DNA from: Albibacterium sp963696875
Lineage (GTDB): Bacteria; Bacteroidota; Bacteroidia; Sphingobacteriales; Sphingobacteriaceae
Assembly: GCA_963696875.1 (NCBI GenBank)
Contig: CAVOLQ010000002.1
Location: forward strand, 372,001-436,000
Length of the DNA stretch: 64,000 nt
Direction: 5' to 3'
In this document: piece by piece, positions 9,702 through 18,547 of the stretch
How the letters are laid out: each line of letters starts with the position of its first letter
Numbering within the stretch: position 1 is the first letter of the stretch
Notes under the pieces: model-generated
Told to the model about the DNA's origin: nothing
Seen by the model: only the letters and a program-made list of their open reading frames with translations
The model's database searches: none
Program-made: the position numbers and the translations under genes

Positions 9702-10142
9702 TTATTCAGGGTCTTTATTAACGGACGCTCCTTTTGGCGTTGAATCAGTGCTGACAACAGCTGTTGGCTCCTCAGGATAATCGTAATCATAATTCTGATA
9801 ATATTGATCAGAATGAGAGATATCATTTTGGTGATCGGTATTCGCTGAATGAGAATTTGTCAATTTGTTATTTGATTCGGCGTTATCTTCGCTTTCAACT
9901 CCTTCGCCTATGGATTTAATTTCGGATTTAACATCATTAATCTCCTCTTCAAAATTATTAATTTGATCACTTATATCCCTCTTAATGCTTTCTGATGCAT
10001 CTTTAAATTCACGAATTCCACGGCCTAGCCCTCGAGCCAATTCAGGTAGTTTTTTTCCACCAAAAAGAAACAAAGCAACAAATAAAATCAACATCATCTC
10101 TGATGTTCCAATATTTAAAAAAAGAAATAGTCCAGTCGTCAT
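9702..10142 (-). CDS. tatA: Sec-independent protein translocase TatA/TatB-like component
   Basis: The N-terminus is a single hydrophobic helix (residues about 5-24), then the hinge FGGKKLPELARGLGRGIREF and an amphipathic helix. This is the hallmark of TatA/B proteins, which form the twin-arginine pore for folded proteins. The C-terminal half (about 75-146) is acidic and Asn/Ser/Asp-rich with no clear fold. At 146 residues it is longer than most TatA proteins. A TAACTTTG box (minus strand, 10161-10168) lies about 18 bases upstream. tatC is not in the window, so the system is split. Confidence 0.87.
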   Translation of the reverse strand: MTTGLFLFLNIGTSEMMLILFVALFLFGGKKLPELARGLGRGIREFKDASESIKRDISDQINNFEEEINDVKSEIKSIGEGVESEDNAESNNKLTNSHSANTDHQNDISHSDQYYQNYDYDYPEEPTAVVSTDSTPKGASVNKDPE

Positions 10143-10484
10143 TTATCTGATAATTTACTTCAAAGTTATCAATAAAAATTTTAAAAATGATATGTGGTAT
10201 AAAAATTTGCAAAAGCCACATAAATACTTAGAGTTTATATAAAAAACAAGAAAATTGACACCATAGGTATTTGCCCCCCACAATACAGCTAAATAATACT
10301 TTATTATCCCTTACTTTACTTATTTTTGGAGCGAGAGGCGTTGAATATGGTATACAATACGTATGTATATGAATGATGACACTTTCATTGTTGTAATTTT
10401 ATTTTCATCAATTTTCGATATACTTAAAAATAAGGGATTTCTAATTATATGACAAGGCAATAGTAACAATATATTAATAAGGCT
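10143..10484. other. AT-rich intergenic region, 342 bases
   Basis: This separates divergent tatA and the crotonase gene. Apart from a TAACTTTG -7 box for tatA (10161-10168, minus strand) and a weak 7-bp TATGTGG/CCACATA hairpin near 10190-10225, I see no gene, RNA or repeat. No clear promoter for the crotonase gene is visible. Confidence 0.5.
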
Positions 10485-11264
10485 ATGAATACATTTAAAG
10501 ATGAGAGAGGCTCGATAGTCAGTGAAATTGATAACTATGGGATCGGTAACATAACATTTTATCATCCTTCTCATAACTCCTTTACTAGAAAAAAATTGGA
10601 AGAGCTTAGTATTAAGATCAATGACTTTAGTAAGAAAAAAGAAGTAAAGGTTATCTTATTACAAAGTATGGGAGAAGGAACGTTTTGCTCGGGTGCAAGT
10701 TTTGATGAATTGTTAACCCTTGAAACCAGAGAAGCAGCAAAAACCTTCTTTTCGGGCTTTGCACTGGTGATAAATGCGATTCGTCGAAGTGAGAAGATAG
10801 TCATCGGTCAGGTTCAAGGAAAGGCGATAGGTGGTGGAGTTGGGCTAGCTGCATCTTGTGATTATTGTTTCGCAACCGAACACGCGTCGATTCGATTAAG
10901 TGAACTTGGGGTGAACATGGGCCCTTTTGTAATTGCGCCAGCTGTAGAAAGAAAGATTGGCTTAGCGGCTTTTACCAAGCTCAGCTTAAATCCTCACCTA
11001 TATAAAAGCGCACAGTGGGCAAAGGAACATGGACTTTTTCAAGATATATTCCCGAATATAGAAAGTATGAAAGATGCTGTTCATTCATTTTGCATACGTT
11101 TAGGTGGATATAACCCGGAAGTATTGGCAGACTTAAAAAAAATCTTTTGGCAAGATACCGCGCATTGGGATATACTACTCGATGAGCGGGCAGACATTAG
11201 TGGAAGATTGGCTTTGAGTAAAGAAACAAAAAAGAGTTTAAAGTCCTTTAAAAATAAGCCTTAA
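10485..11264 (+). CDS. enoyl-CoA hydratase/isomerase family protein, methylglutaconyl-CoA hydratase-like
   Basis: This is a 259-residue crotonase-fold protein. Oxyanion-hole segments are visible at FCSGASFDE (near 67) and GKAIGGGVGLAASCD (near 110). The GGGVGL variant has Gly where classic enoyl-CoA hydratases have a catalytic Glu (GGGCEL). The Glu in LSELGVNMG (near 145), the second catalytic position, is kept. This combination, with the following GPFVIAPAVERKIG, recalls LiuC-type methylglutaconyl-CoA hydratases of leucine breakdown. That fits the carboxylase beta subunit at 30854, although the genes are not linked. Function within the superfamily is inferred. Confidence 0.82.
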   Translation: MNTFKDERGSIVSEIDNYGIGNITFYHPSHNSFTRKKLEELSIKINDFSKKKEVKVILLQSMGEGTFCSGASFDELLTLETREAAKTFFSGFALVINAIRRSEKIVIGQVQGKAIGGGVGLAASCDYCFATEHASIRLSELGVNMGPFVIAPAVERKIGLAAFTKLSLNPHLYKSAQWAKEHGLFQDIFPNIESMKDAVHSFCIRLGGYNPEVLADLKKIFWQDTAHWDILLDERADISGRLALSKETKKSLKSFKNKP

Positions 11265-11301
11265 AATCCTTCGATACAATTAAGTAATAGCCTAACCTAA
11301 C

Positions 11302-11796
11302 CTAATTATTCACCTCTTTTATTATCTGTGCGATAGGGCGAGCACCATCATGGAAAGATTTCAGCTTTCTATCCTGCCCGTATACATACATGGCCGGGTA
11401 TTGGCTTGGATTAAATTTCTGAAGAAATTCATAATTTTTATCCAATAAAATCTTAACATTGGGTTTATTCTGAATTTTCTTGCCAAAAGTGTTCATAAAT
11501 TCATTTACCAAAGCTGCATCTTGCTGTGATATCAGATAGAAGGTTGCATTCTTAAATTTGTCGAAATTTTCACCTATAGCACTTATATCGGTACGACAGT
11601 GACTGCACCCAGGATCAAAAAATATAAAGACTATGTTTCCTTTAAGTGCTAAACTGGTTCGAGATACTGCTTGATTTCCTTTTATCGTATAAAAAGTAAA
11701 TTCAGGAACACTTTTAGGGATCGCTGTTGGAACTTGGGCTGTACAAGCTTGAAAAGAAAGCACTGTAGCAATAAAAAATATAAAAAGTCTATTCAC
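11302..11796 (-). CDS. secreted thioredoxin-fold (TlpA/AhpC-like) protein
   Basis: With the GTG start at 11796 the product is 164 residues: a hydrophobic signal segment (residues about 4-18, ending FQACTAQ) and a thioredoxin-like domain. The redox motif CSHC sits in FFDPGCSHCRTD (near residue 72), and the cis-Pro segment is YPAMYVYG. The longest frame starts at a TTG (11829), but a promoter (TTTG, 19 bases, TACAATTG) lies between 11842 and 11812, so a start upstream of it is unlikely. The protein probably reduces or forms disulfides in the periplasm. It may be a lipoprotein if the Cys of FQAC is lipidated, though that lipobox is poor. Confidence 0.78.
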   Translation of the reverse strand: MNRLFIFFIATVLSFQACTAQVPTAIPKSVPEFTFYTIKGNQAVSRTSLALKGNIVFIFFDPGCSHCRTDISAIGENFDKFKNATFYLISQQDAALVNEFMNTFGKKIQNKPNVKILLDKNYEFLQKFNPSQYPAMYVYGQDRKLKSFHDGARPIAQIIKEVNN

Positions 11797-11811
11797 AATA
11801 AATTGATTTTG

Positions 11812-11842
11812 CAATTGTAGACCGAACAAAATCGATTACAAA
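11812..11842 (-). promoter_or_regulatory. promoter of the thioredoxin-fold gene
   Basis: On the minus strand TTTG (11842-11839), 19 bases, then TACAATTG (11819-11812, 7 of 8 against TAnnTTTG). The GTG start follows 15 bases later, which fixes the start choice. Confidence 0.55.
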
Positions 11843-11909
11843 TTAGGGTTAAATTAAAAACGAGTAATCATAGAGCTTGATTTCTTTTTTCAATCTCATA
11901 GGATATTAA

Positions 11910-11917
11910 TATCTTTG
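11910..11917 (+). promoter_or_regulatory. -7 box of purN-purH
   Basis: TATCTTTG is a perfect TAnnTTTG match, 21 bases before the purN ATG. The expected -33 position holds only a T-run (near 11885). Confidence 0.5.
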
Positions 11918-11938
11918 AGGCAAATCTAAACATATTCA

Positions 11939-12514
11939 ATGAAAAAACGAATTGCAATTTTCGCTTCTGGGTCTGGTTCGAATGCCCAAAAGATCATGGA
12001 GTATTTTAAAGATAACGAAGTTGGGGAGGTGGCGTTATTATTAACTAATAATCCGGATGCTTATGTGCTCCAACGTGCCGACAACTTTGAGGTGCCCACT
12101 CATATTTTTGACCGTCAAGAATTTAGGGAAGCAAATTCTCTACTTAATATTTTAGAAAAATTAAATATTGACATTCTGATTCTTGCCGGATTTCTGTGGC
12201 TAATTCCTGAAAAAATACTAAAAAGATACCCTAATAAGATTCTCAATATACACCCCTCTTTGCTTCCTTTACATGGTGGGAAAGGCATGTATGGTGATCG
12301 AGTACATCAATCAGTTCTTCATGCAGGCGATGAAGAATCAGGTATCACGATACACGTAATAAATGAAAATTTTGATGAAGGCGAAATTATATTCCAAGCG
12401 AAGTTCAGAATAAAACCCGAGGATACTTTAGAAGAAGTTCGTTTTAATGGACAACAATTAGAGCACCTCCATTATCCAAAACAAATAGAGAATTACATTA
12501 AAAAATTAGTTTAA
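11939..12514 (+). CDS. purN: phosphoribosylglycinamide formyltransferase
   Basis: PurN transfers a formyl group from 10-formyl-tetrahydrofolate to GAR, the third step of purine synthesis. The 191-residue protein shows the nucleotide-binding start IAIFASGSGSNAQKI and the catalytic block NIHPSLLPLHGGKGMYG (Asn and His near residues 102-104). The third catalytic residue is the Asp in NENFDEGEI (near 142). Length is normal. It is followed after 52 bases by purH on the same strand, so the two folate-dependent formyl-transfer steps of the pathway are paired. Confidence 0.95.
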   Translation: MKKRIAIFASGSGSNAQKIMEYFKDNEVGEVALLLTNNPDAYVLQRADNFEVPTHIFDRQEFREANSLLNILEKLNIDILILAGFLWLIPEKILKRYPNKILNIHPSLLPLHGGKGMYGDRVHQSVLHAGDEESGITIHVINENFDEGEIIFQAKFRIKPEDTLEEVRFNGQQLEHLHYPKQIENYIKKLV

Positions 12515-12566
12515 AAACCAGAACGATTTCACCTAATATACATTAAACAAAAGATCAAAATAAAAA

Positions 12567-14093
12567 ATGAGTCATCCAGTAAAAATTAAAAACGCTTTAA
12601 TATCAGTTTATTACAAAGATAATCTTGAACCTTTAGTACAACTATTGCATAAGCAGGGAGTACATATATATTCTACGGGTGGGACAGAAAAGTTTATTCG
12701 CGACTTGGGCATTCCAGTAATTCCAGTTGAAGACCTTACGGGCTACCCATCTATATTAGGTGGCCGTGTAAAAACACTTCATCCATCTGTTTTTGGCGGA
12801 ATCCTTTCAAGGAGAGAAAATGCTTCAGACGAAAAAGAATGTAAGGACTTTGAAATTCCTGAACTAGATTTAGTTGTAGTGGATCTTTATCCTTTTGAAG
12901 AAACAGTAAAATCGGGTTCTTCCGAACAAGAAATTATTGAAAAAATTGACATAGGTGGAATCTCCTTAATACGTGCTGCAGCAAAAAACTTCAATGATGT
13001 TGTAGTAATCTCTTCTAAAGAACAATATAAAGATCTTGAGGTTATTTTGTCTGACAATGAAGGCTATACTACTTTAGATCAGCGTAGAAATTTTGCAAGA
13101 TTTGCTTTTCATATTTCTTCTCATTATGATACCACTATTTTCAACTATTTCGATCAGAAAGAGCATTTGCCGTTTTTTAAACAAAGTCAAGTGGTATCAA
13201 AAACTCTTCGATATGGAGAGAATCCTCATCAAAAAGGAGTTTTTTACGGTGATTTAGATTCCATGTTTCAACAGCTTAATGGGAAAGAATTATCTTACAA
13301 TAATCTAGTGGACATCGATGCTGCAGTTGCATTGATTGATGAATTTGAAGAGCCAACTTTCGCAATTCTAAAACATACAAATGCTTGTGGAGTAGCGAGC
13401 AATGAAGACTTACATAAAGCTTGGATACAAGCCCTTGCTGCTGACCCAGTTTCTGCATTTGGCGGAGTTTTGATTTGCAACAGAGAAGTTGATGGAGCGA
13501 CTGCCAAGGAAATCAACAAACTGTTTTTTGAGGTTTTGATAGCTCCTGATTTCAGTGATGATGCCCTCAGGTTACTTAAATCTAAAAAAAACAGGGTTTT
13601 GTTAAAGCGCTTGGAAGTAGAATTGCCACAAAAGCAATTCAAAACATTACTGAATGGCGTCATTGAACAGGACAAAGATCTTTTGATGGAAAGCATTGCC
13701 GAAATGAAAAATGTAACAGATCGCAAGGCTGAGCAAGGAGAACTCCAAGACCTTGATTTTGCCAATAAGATTGTGAAACACACCAAATCTAACACCATCG
13801 TTTTAGTTAAAAATCATGTTTTATTGGCAAGCGGCGTCGGGCAAACGTCTCGGGTCGATGCTTTGAAGCAGGCAATTGAAAAGGCTCACACCTTTAACTT
13901 CGATTTAAAAGGCTCAGTTATGGCATCTGATGCATTTTTCCCTTTTCCAGACTGTGTTGAGATTGCTGCAGATGCAGGTATAATCGCAATTTTACAACCT
14001 GGTGGTTCGATAAAAGATCAGGAGTCAATTGATAAAGCAAATGAGAAAAAAATCAGTATGGTATTCACTGGTGTTAGACATTTTAAGCATTGA
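12567..14093 (+). CDS. purH: bifunctional AICAR formyltransferase/IMP cyclohydrolase
   Basis: This enzyme performs the last two steps to IMP: formylation of AICAR and ring closure. The 508-residue protein has the N-terminal cyclohydrolase (MGS-like) domain, residues about 1-150, with YSTGGTEKFIRDLG and GGRVKTLHPSVFGG. The C-terminal transformylase domain carries LRYGENPHQKG (near 217), KHTNACGVAS (near 270) and SDAFFPFPD (near 452). Complete and usual in length. Downstream are an AT-rich hairpin and then the mreB promoter, so purH probably ends the transcript. Confidence 0.96.
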   Translation: MSHPVKIKNALISVYYKDNLEPLVQLLHKQGVHIYSTGGTEKFIRDLGIPVIPVEDLTGYPSILGGRVKTLHPSVFGGILSRRENASDEKECKDFEIPELDLVVVDLYPFEETVKSGSSEQEIIEKIDIGGISLIRAAAKNFNDVVVISSKEQYKDLEVILSDNEGYTTLDQRRNFARFAFHISSHYDTTIFNYFDQKEHLPFFKQSQVVSKTLRYGENPHQKGVFYGDLDSMFQQLNGKELSYNNLVDIDAAVALIDEFEEPTFAILKHTNACGVASNEDLHKAWIQALAADPVSAFGGVLICNREVDGATAKEINKLFFEVLIAPDFSDDALRLLKSKKNRVLLKRLEVELPQKQFKTLLNGVIEQDKDLLMESIAEMKNVTDRKAEQGELQDLDFANKIVKHTKSNTIVLVKNHVLLASGVGQTSRVDALKQAIEKAHTFNFDLKGSVMASDAFFPFPDCVEIAADAGIIAILQPGGSIKDQESIDKANEKKISMVFTGVRHFKH

Positions 14094-14115
14094 TTATAAG
14101 GCAATTTATTAAGCT

Positions 14116-14139
14116 TTCAATTAAATTTATTTAATTGAA
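14116..14139 (+). terminator. AT-rich hairpin behind purH
   Basis: An 11-bp perfect inverted repeat (14116-14126 with 14129-14139) made almost only of A and T. It is placed 23 bases after the purH stop. No T-run follows, so the call is tentative. Confidence 0.4.
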
Positions 14140-14201
14140 TAAACCTATATTGGCATATTGATATTATAACTAATGCGGCCCTATTTTACCAAAAAAGAGA
14201 T

Positions 14202-14209
14202 TATCTTTG
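14202..14209 (+). promoter_or_regulatory. -7 box of the rod-shape operon
   Basis: TATCTTTG is a perfect TAnnTTTG match 35 bases before the mreB ATG. No TTTG stands at the -33 distance. Confidence 0.5.
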
Positions 14210-14244
14210 CGTTTATATTTTTACAATTTAATTCATAACAATTA

Positions 14245-15267
14245 ATGGGATTATTTAATTGGTTCACACAAGAAGTCGCCATTGATTTGGGCACTGCAAA
14301 TACATTAATTATATATAATGACAAAGTAGTAGTAGACGAACCATCTATCGTTGCGATCGACCAAACGACAAACAAAGTAATTGCTATAGGTCGGCAAGCG
14401 ATGCAGATGGAAGGCAAGACTCATGGTAATATTCGGACTGTTCGACCTTTAAAAGATGGAGTTATTGCGGATTTTAATGCTGCAGAGCATATGATTCGTG
14501 GAATGATAAAAAAAGTTAACAACGGCAAAGGGTGGTTTTTCCCTTCTTTAAGAATGGTGATCTGTATTCCTTCAGGAATTACCGAAGTTGAAAAACGTGC
14601 GGTTAGGGACTCAGCTGAAATTGCAGGTGCCAAGGAAGTTTACTTGATTCATGAGCCAATGGCTGCGGCCGTTGGAATCGGGATAGATGTAGAGGAGCCT
14701 ATGGGAAATATGATCATTGACATTGGTGGGGGAACAACTGAAATTGCAGTAATCGCTTTATCTGGAATTGTTTGTGATCAATCTATTCGAGTAGCTGGTG
14801 ACAATTTCGATTCAGATATTATCAACTATATTCGTCGCCAACATAATATAATGATTGGAGATAGAACTGCCGAAAAAATAAAGATTCAAGTTGGTGCTGC
14901 CCTACCAGAATTAGCTGACCCCCCTGCAGATTTTGCGGTTCAAGGTCGAGATTTGATGACGGGAGTGCCTAAACAAATCACTGTTTCCTATACTGAAATT
15001 GCGCATTGCTTGGACAAGTCCATTTCCAAAATTGAAGAGGGTATCCTAAAAGCCTTAGAGATTACTCCTCCAGAATTATCAGCAGACATCTACCAAACGG
15101 GCATTTACCTAACCGGTGGTGGAGCATTATTACCTGGATTAGATAAAAGAATTCAAGCAAAAACCAAGTTACCTGTACATATTGCGGAAGATCCTTTAAG
15201 AGCAGTTGTAAGAGGGACGGGCATTTCCCTAAAGAACATTGGTAATTTTAAGTTCTTGATACAATAA
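14245..15267 (+). CDS. mreB: rod shape-determining protein MreB
   Basis: MreB is the bacterial actin that positions the lateral cell-wall elongation machine beneath the inner membrane. The 340-residue product shows the actin-fold phosphate loops AIDLGTANTLIIY (near 13) and IIDIGGGTTEIAVI (near 158), and the adenosine motif YLTGGGALLPGL (near 290). The N-terminal LFNWFTQE segment is the usual amphipathic membrane anchor. It opens a five-gene operon (mreB, mreC, mreD, mrdA, rodA). A perfect 13-bp hairpin directly after its stop could lower transcription into the rest of the operon. Confidence 0.97.
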   Translation: MGLFNWFTQEVAIDLGTANTLIIYNDKVVVDEPSIVAIDQTTNKVIAIGRQAMQMEGKTHGNIRTVRPLKDGVIADFNAAEHMIRGMIKKVNNGKGWFFPSLRMVICIPSGITEVEKRAVRDSAEIAGAKEVYLIHEPMAAAVGIGIDVEEPMGNMIIDIGGGTTEIAVIALSGIVCDQSIRVAGDNFDSDIINYIRRQHNIMIGDRTAEKIKIQVGAALPELADPPADFAVQGRDLMTGVPKQITVSYTEIAHCLDKSISKIEEGILKALEITPPELSADIYQTGIYLTGGGALLPGLDKRIQAKTKLPVHIAEDPLRAVVRGTGISLKNIGNFKFLIQ

Positions 15268-15269
15268 CA

Positions 15270-15309
15270 AATAATTGTCCATTGTTTTTATTAATGATGG
15301 ACAATTATT
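15270..15309 (+). promoter_or_regulatory. hairpin between mreB and mreC (possible attenuator or processing site)
   Basis: A 13-bp perfect inverted repeat (15270-15282 with 15297-15309, arm AATAATTGTCCAT) has a 14-base loop. It begins 3 bases after the mreB stop and ends 13 bases before the mreC ATG. No T-run follows, so full termination is unlikely. A role in setting the MreB:MreC ratio is an inference. Confidence 0.5.
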
Positions 15310-15322
15310 GAAATTAATAAGA

Positions 15323-16156
15323 ATGCGGAACCTCTGGATATTCATAAATAGATATAGTGCTTTCTTTCTGTTTTTCCTCTTTTTTTGTATTTCTTTAATC
15401 TTGGTTATTCAAAAGAACTCTTTTCAACGAAGTAGTTTTCTAAGCTCTTCAAATTATTTTGTTGGTAGCCTTTATGGGGAAATTAATAACTTCAAAAGCT
15501 ACTTACATTTAAATGAAGATAATATTCTCTTGTCAGAAGAGAATGCTAATTTAAGAGCGTTGTTAAAAAGTTCGCAATATTCAAACCAATTAGTAACTGG
15601 TGAAGTTCGGGATACGCTACAACAACAGTATAATTATATTGAAGCCAAGGTTGTAAATAACAGCATACATCAGAAGAATAATACCTTTACTATCAATCGT
15701 GGTTCTAAGCATGGAATTGAGAGAGGAATGGGTGTAATTGGATCTATGGGTGTAGCCGGAATTATCTTGCATGTATCGGAACATTTTTCTACAGTCCAAT
15801 CTTTTCTAAATTCTGATACAAAAGTGAGTTCAAGCTTAGAAAATAGCCAGGCATTTGGCTCGTTAGTTTGGGGGGAAAATAACTTTAATCCAAAAACTGC
15901 AATTTTAAAAGACATCCCCAATCATATTAAAGTGGTGAAGGGAGAGAAAGTGATGACATCTGGGTTTTCTTTATTTCCTGAAGGCATTTTACTCGGTACC
16001 GTAATTGAACCGGGACTTGAAAGTGGTGATAGTTTTTTAAATATTAGCGTTGCTCTAGATATTGATTTTAGTAGCTTACAATATGTGTATGTAGTGATCG
16101 ATAAGCTAGCTGAGGAGAAAAAAAAACTGGAAGAAAAAAACAAAGAGAATGGCTAA
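15323..16156 (+). CDS. mreC: rod shape-determining protein MreC
   Basis: MreC is the bitopic scaffold of the elongasome and binds PBP2 in the periplasm. The 277-residue protein has one N-terminal membrane helix (residues about 9-30), a coiled-coil stretch (about 50-90), and the MreC beta-barrel domain (about 105-265; FTINRGSKHGIERGMGVIG). It ends in a charged Lys/Glu-rich tail. The longer frame from 15275 runs through the hairpin and lacks a family match, so ATG 15323 (MRNLWIFINRY) is chosen. It overlaps mreD by 8 bases. Confidence 0.93.
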   Translation: MRNLWIFINRYSAFFLFFLFFCISLILVIQKNSFQRSSFLSSSNYFVGSLYGEINNFKSYLHLNEDNILLSEENANLRALLKSSQYSNQLVTGEVRDTLQQQYNYIEAKVVNNSIHQKNNTFTINRGSKHGIERGMGVIGSMGVAGIILHVSEHFSTVQSFLNSDTKVSSSLENSQAFGSLVWGENNFNPKTAILKDIPNHIKVVKGEKVMTSGFSLFPEGILLGTVIEPGLESGDSFLNISVALDIDFSSLQYVYVVIDKLAEEKKKLEEKNKENG

Positions 16157-16664
16157 AATACTCCTTGAAAATGCGCTTCGCTTTATCATATTGATTTTGG
16201 CTCAAGTTTTTTTGTTCAAAAACTTTGCCTACTATAATTTAGCAGTACCTTTTCCTTACATCCTGTTTATTTTATTACTGCCTATTCGAATTTCAAATGT
16301 TCCACTTTTTTTGCTAGCCGCAATATGCGGATTAACAGTGGACGTGTTTTATGACACTTTAGGAGTTCATACTGCCGCATGCGTTACGCTTGCTTGGATG
16401 AGAGTGATCTTTTTAAATATTACTTTGCAGCCTGAAGATCATGAGGCCATGGCTACACCAGGTACTAGTGAAATGTCTTTTCGGTGGTTTTTTATTTATG
16501 TATTTACTTTAACATTTGTTCATCACTTTGTGCTTTTCTTTTTGGAAGCGTTCTCCTTACGACACTTTCTCTCTACCCTTTCAAGCATATTTTTTAGTTG
16601 TATCTTTACGGTAATTATCATTTTGCTTTTTGAAATGGTTTTCTATAAACGAAAAAGAAGATAG
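16149..16664 (+). CDS. mreD: rod shape-determining protein MreD
   Basis: This is a 171-residue integral membrane protein with about five hydrophobic segments and the MreD pattern GLTVDVFYDTLGVHTAAC near residues 58-75. MreD works with MreC and RodA/PBP2 in lateral wall synthesis. Its ATG lies inside the end of mreC (8-base overlap), indicating coupled translation. mrdA follows 41 bases later. Sequence is poorly conserved in this family, so position in the operon carries much of the evidence. Confidence 0.88.
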   Translation: MAKILLENALRFIILILAQVFLFKNFAYYNLAVPFPYILFILLLPIRISNVPLFLLAAICGLTVDVFYDTLGVHTAACVTLAWMRVIFLNITLQPEDHEAMATPGTSEMSFRWFFIYVFTLTFVHHFVLFFLEAFSLRHFLSTLSSIFFSCIFTVIIILLFEMVFYKRKRR

Positions 16665-16705
16665 AGAACTAAAAAATGCATATTTAAATAATCCCATAGA
16701 AATTA

Positions 16706-18547
16706 ATGAACAGTTTTTTTGCTAGGAAGTTTGTCATTCAAGGTATATTTATAGTTTCAGCAATCATCATTGCATTACGATTGCTATTTATTCAAGTTAT
16801 CGATGATTCTTATTTTTTATCTGCCAATAATAATGTCCTACGTAAAGTAATTATTTATCCTGCTAGAGGTGTTATTGTCGATCGGAATGGGCAAGTTTTA
16901 GTTCAAAATCAACCCGTTTACGATATCATGGTCACTCCCAGGGATGTAAAAGAAATAGACACATTGGCTTTATGTAAATTATTGAACATTGATAAAAAAG
17001 GTTTTGAAGCTCGTTTAAATAAAGCTAAACAGTTTTCACCTTATCGGGCTTCAATTTTTGAGAAGCAAATTTCCGATCAAATGTATGCTTCTTTACAAGA
17101 GCGCCTTTATGAATTCCAGGGATTTTACGCACAAAAACGAACTATACGAAACTATCCAGATAGCTTAGCAGCCCAATTTTTAGGGTATATAAATGAGGCT
17201 ACCGAACGTGATATTGAAAATAGCGAAGGGTTTTATCAACCTGGAGATTATATCGGTGTAAGTGGTGTAGAGCGTGCTTATGAGGATTTGCTTCGTGGTC
17301 AGCGTGGTGTTCAAAATGTTATGGTTGACGCTTTCAATCGTCCGAAAGGACACTTTGCAGAAGGAAAATATGATACCCTTGCGACTGCGGGAGAAGAATT
17401 AATGTCTTCCTTAGATAAAGATCTTCAAGCGCTTTCGGAAAAATTACTTGCAAACAAAATCGGCAGCGTTGTAGCGATAGAACCAGAAAGTGGCGAGATT
17501 TTAGCTTTTGCCAGTAGTCCTTCGTACAATCCAAACATGATGTCCGGAAGGGAGAAGGGGAATAATTACATGAAATTATTAAACGACCCCAACAATCCTT
17601 TATTTATCCGGCCTACACAAGCACAATATCCTCCCGGCTCGGTTTTTAAAGTGGTAAGTGCCTTAGTGGCCCAACAACATGGCATTATCAATGAACAAAC
17701 AGCCTTCAATTGTCCTGGAGGTTATCGCTATGGTGGAAGAGGCTTCATGCGCTGTACTCATGTTCATGGGCCCATCAAACTTGTCCAATCTATCCAAACA
17801 TCGTGTAATACATACTATGGTTATACCTATGCAAAGATGGTAGATCAAAGGGGAAAGCGATCGGTTAAAGCTTACCAGGAATGGAGAGATGCGATTATGA
17901 AATTTGGTATAGGACATGATTTGGGCATAGATTTACCTAATGAAAAATCCGGCTTATTACCCACAGCCGACTTTTATACCAAGCGTTTTGGGAGTGATAA
18001 ATGGACATCGTCCTTTAATATCTCACTATCCATTGGTCAAGGTGAAATGGGAATCACCACTTTACAGATGGCTAACATCATGGCTATTATAGCTAATCGC
18101 GGGTTTTATTATCGTCCCCATTTAATTAAATCAATTGGGGAGAGAAAAATAAGCAAGCCAGAATTTACCGAAAAAATCTCAGTAGGCGTCGATAAGCAAT
18201 ACTTTGAACCTGTTATCGAGGGAATGAGTCGTGTTGTAAACATGCCGGGTGGAACTGGTTATTCAGTTAAAATAAATGGAATAGAAATGTGTGGTAAAAC
18301 AGGTACGGTTCAAAATCCACACGGAGAGAATCATGCGGTATTCTTTGCATTTGCTCCTCGAGAAAATCCTAAAATTGCAATAGCTGTGTTTATTGAGAAT
18401 GCGGGCTATGGTAGCACCTGGGCCGCCCCTATCGCCAGTATGCTTGTTGAGAATTATTTAAAAGGTTCGGTGACCTTGCCCAACTACATACAGGAAAGAA
18501 TTTACAACGGTAACTTGATGCCTAAAACAAAACAATCAAACCAATGA
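16706..18547 (+). CDS. mrdA: penicillin-binding protein 2 (elongasome transpeptidase)
   Basis: PBP2 crosslinks new peptidoglycan during elongation, anchored in the inner membrane by one helix (residues about 9-29). The pedestal domain spans about 50-240. The transpeptidase domain has the three active-site motifs: SVFK near residue 312 (in QYPPGSVFKVVSA), SCN near 367, and KTG near 531 (MCGKTGTVQNPHG). The 613-residue length is normal. The start overlaps nothing and follows mreD by 41 bases; the stop overlaps the rodA ATG by 4 bases, so both are translated together. Confidence 0.96.
   Translation: MNSFFARKFVIQGIFIVSAIIIALRLLFIQVIDDSYFLSANNNVLRKVIIYPARGVIVDRNGQVLVQNQPVYDIMVTPRDVKEIDTLALCKLLNIDKKGFEARLNKAKQFSPYRASIFEKQISDQMYASLQERLYEFQGFYAQKRTIRNYPDSLAAQFLGYINEATERDIENSEGFYQPGDYIGVSGVERAYEDLLRGQRGVQNVMVDAFNRPKGHFAEGKYDTLATAGEELMSSLDKDLQALSEKLLANKIGSVVAIEPESGEILAFASSPSYNPNMMSGREKGNNYMKLLNDPNNPLFIRPTQAQYPPGSVFKVVSALVAQQHGIINEQTAFNCPGGYRYGGRGFMRCTHVHGPIKLVQSIQTSCNTYYGYTYAKMVDQRGKRSVKAYQEWRDAIMKFGIGHDLGIDLPNEKSGLLPTADFYTKRFGSDKWTSSFNISLSIGQGEMGITTLQMANIMAIIANRGFYYRPHLIKSIGERKISKPEFTEKISVGVDKQYFEPVIEGMSRVVNMPGGTGYSVKINGIEMCGKTGTVQNPHGENHAVFFAFAPRENPKIAIAVFIENAGYGSTWAAPIASMLVENYLKGSVTLPNYIQERIYNGNLMPKTKQSNQ

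Noticed and set aside
10320..10420. AT-rich palindromic words ahead of the crotonase gene
   Set aside because: Short, imperfect and expected by chance in such sequence; no promoter boxes fit.
11287..11306. CCTAA triplet repeats between convergent genes
   Set aside because: Only about three units; too short to call a repeat element.
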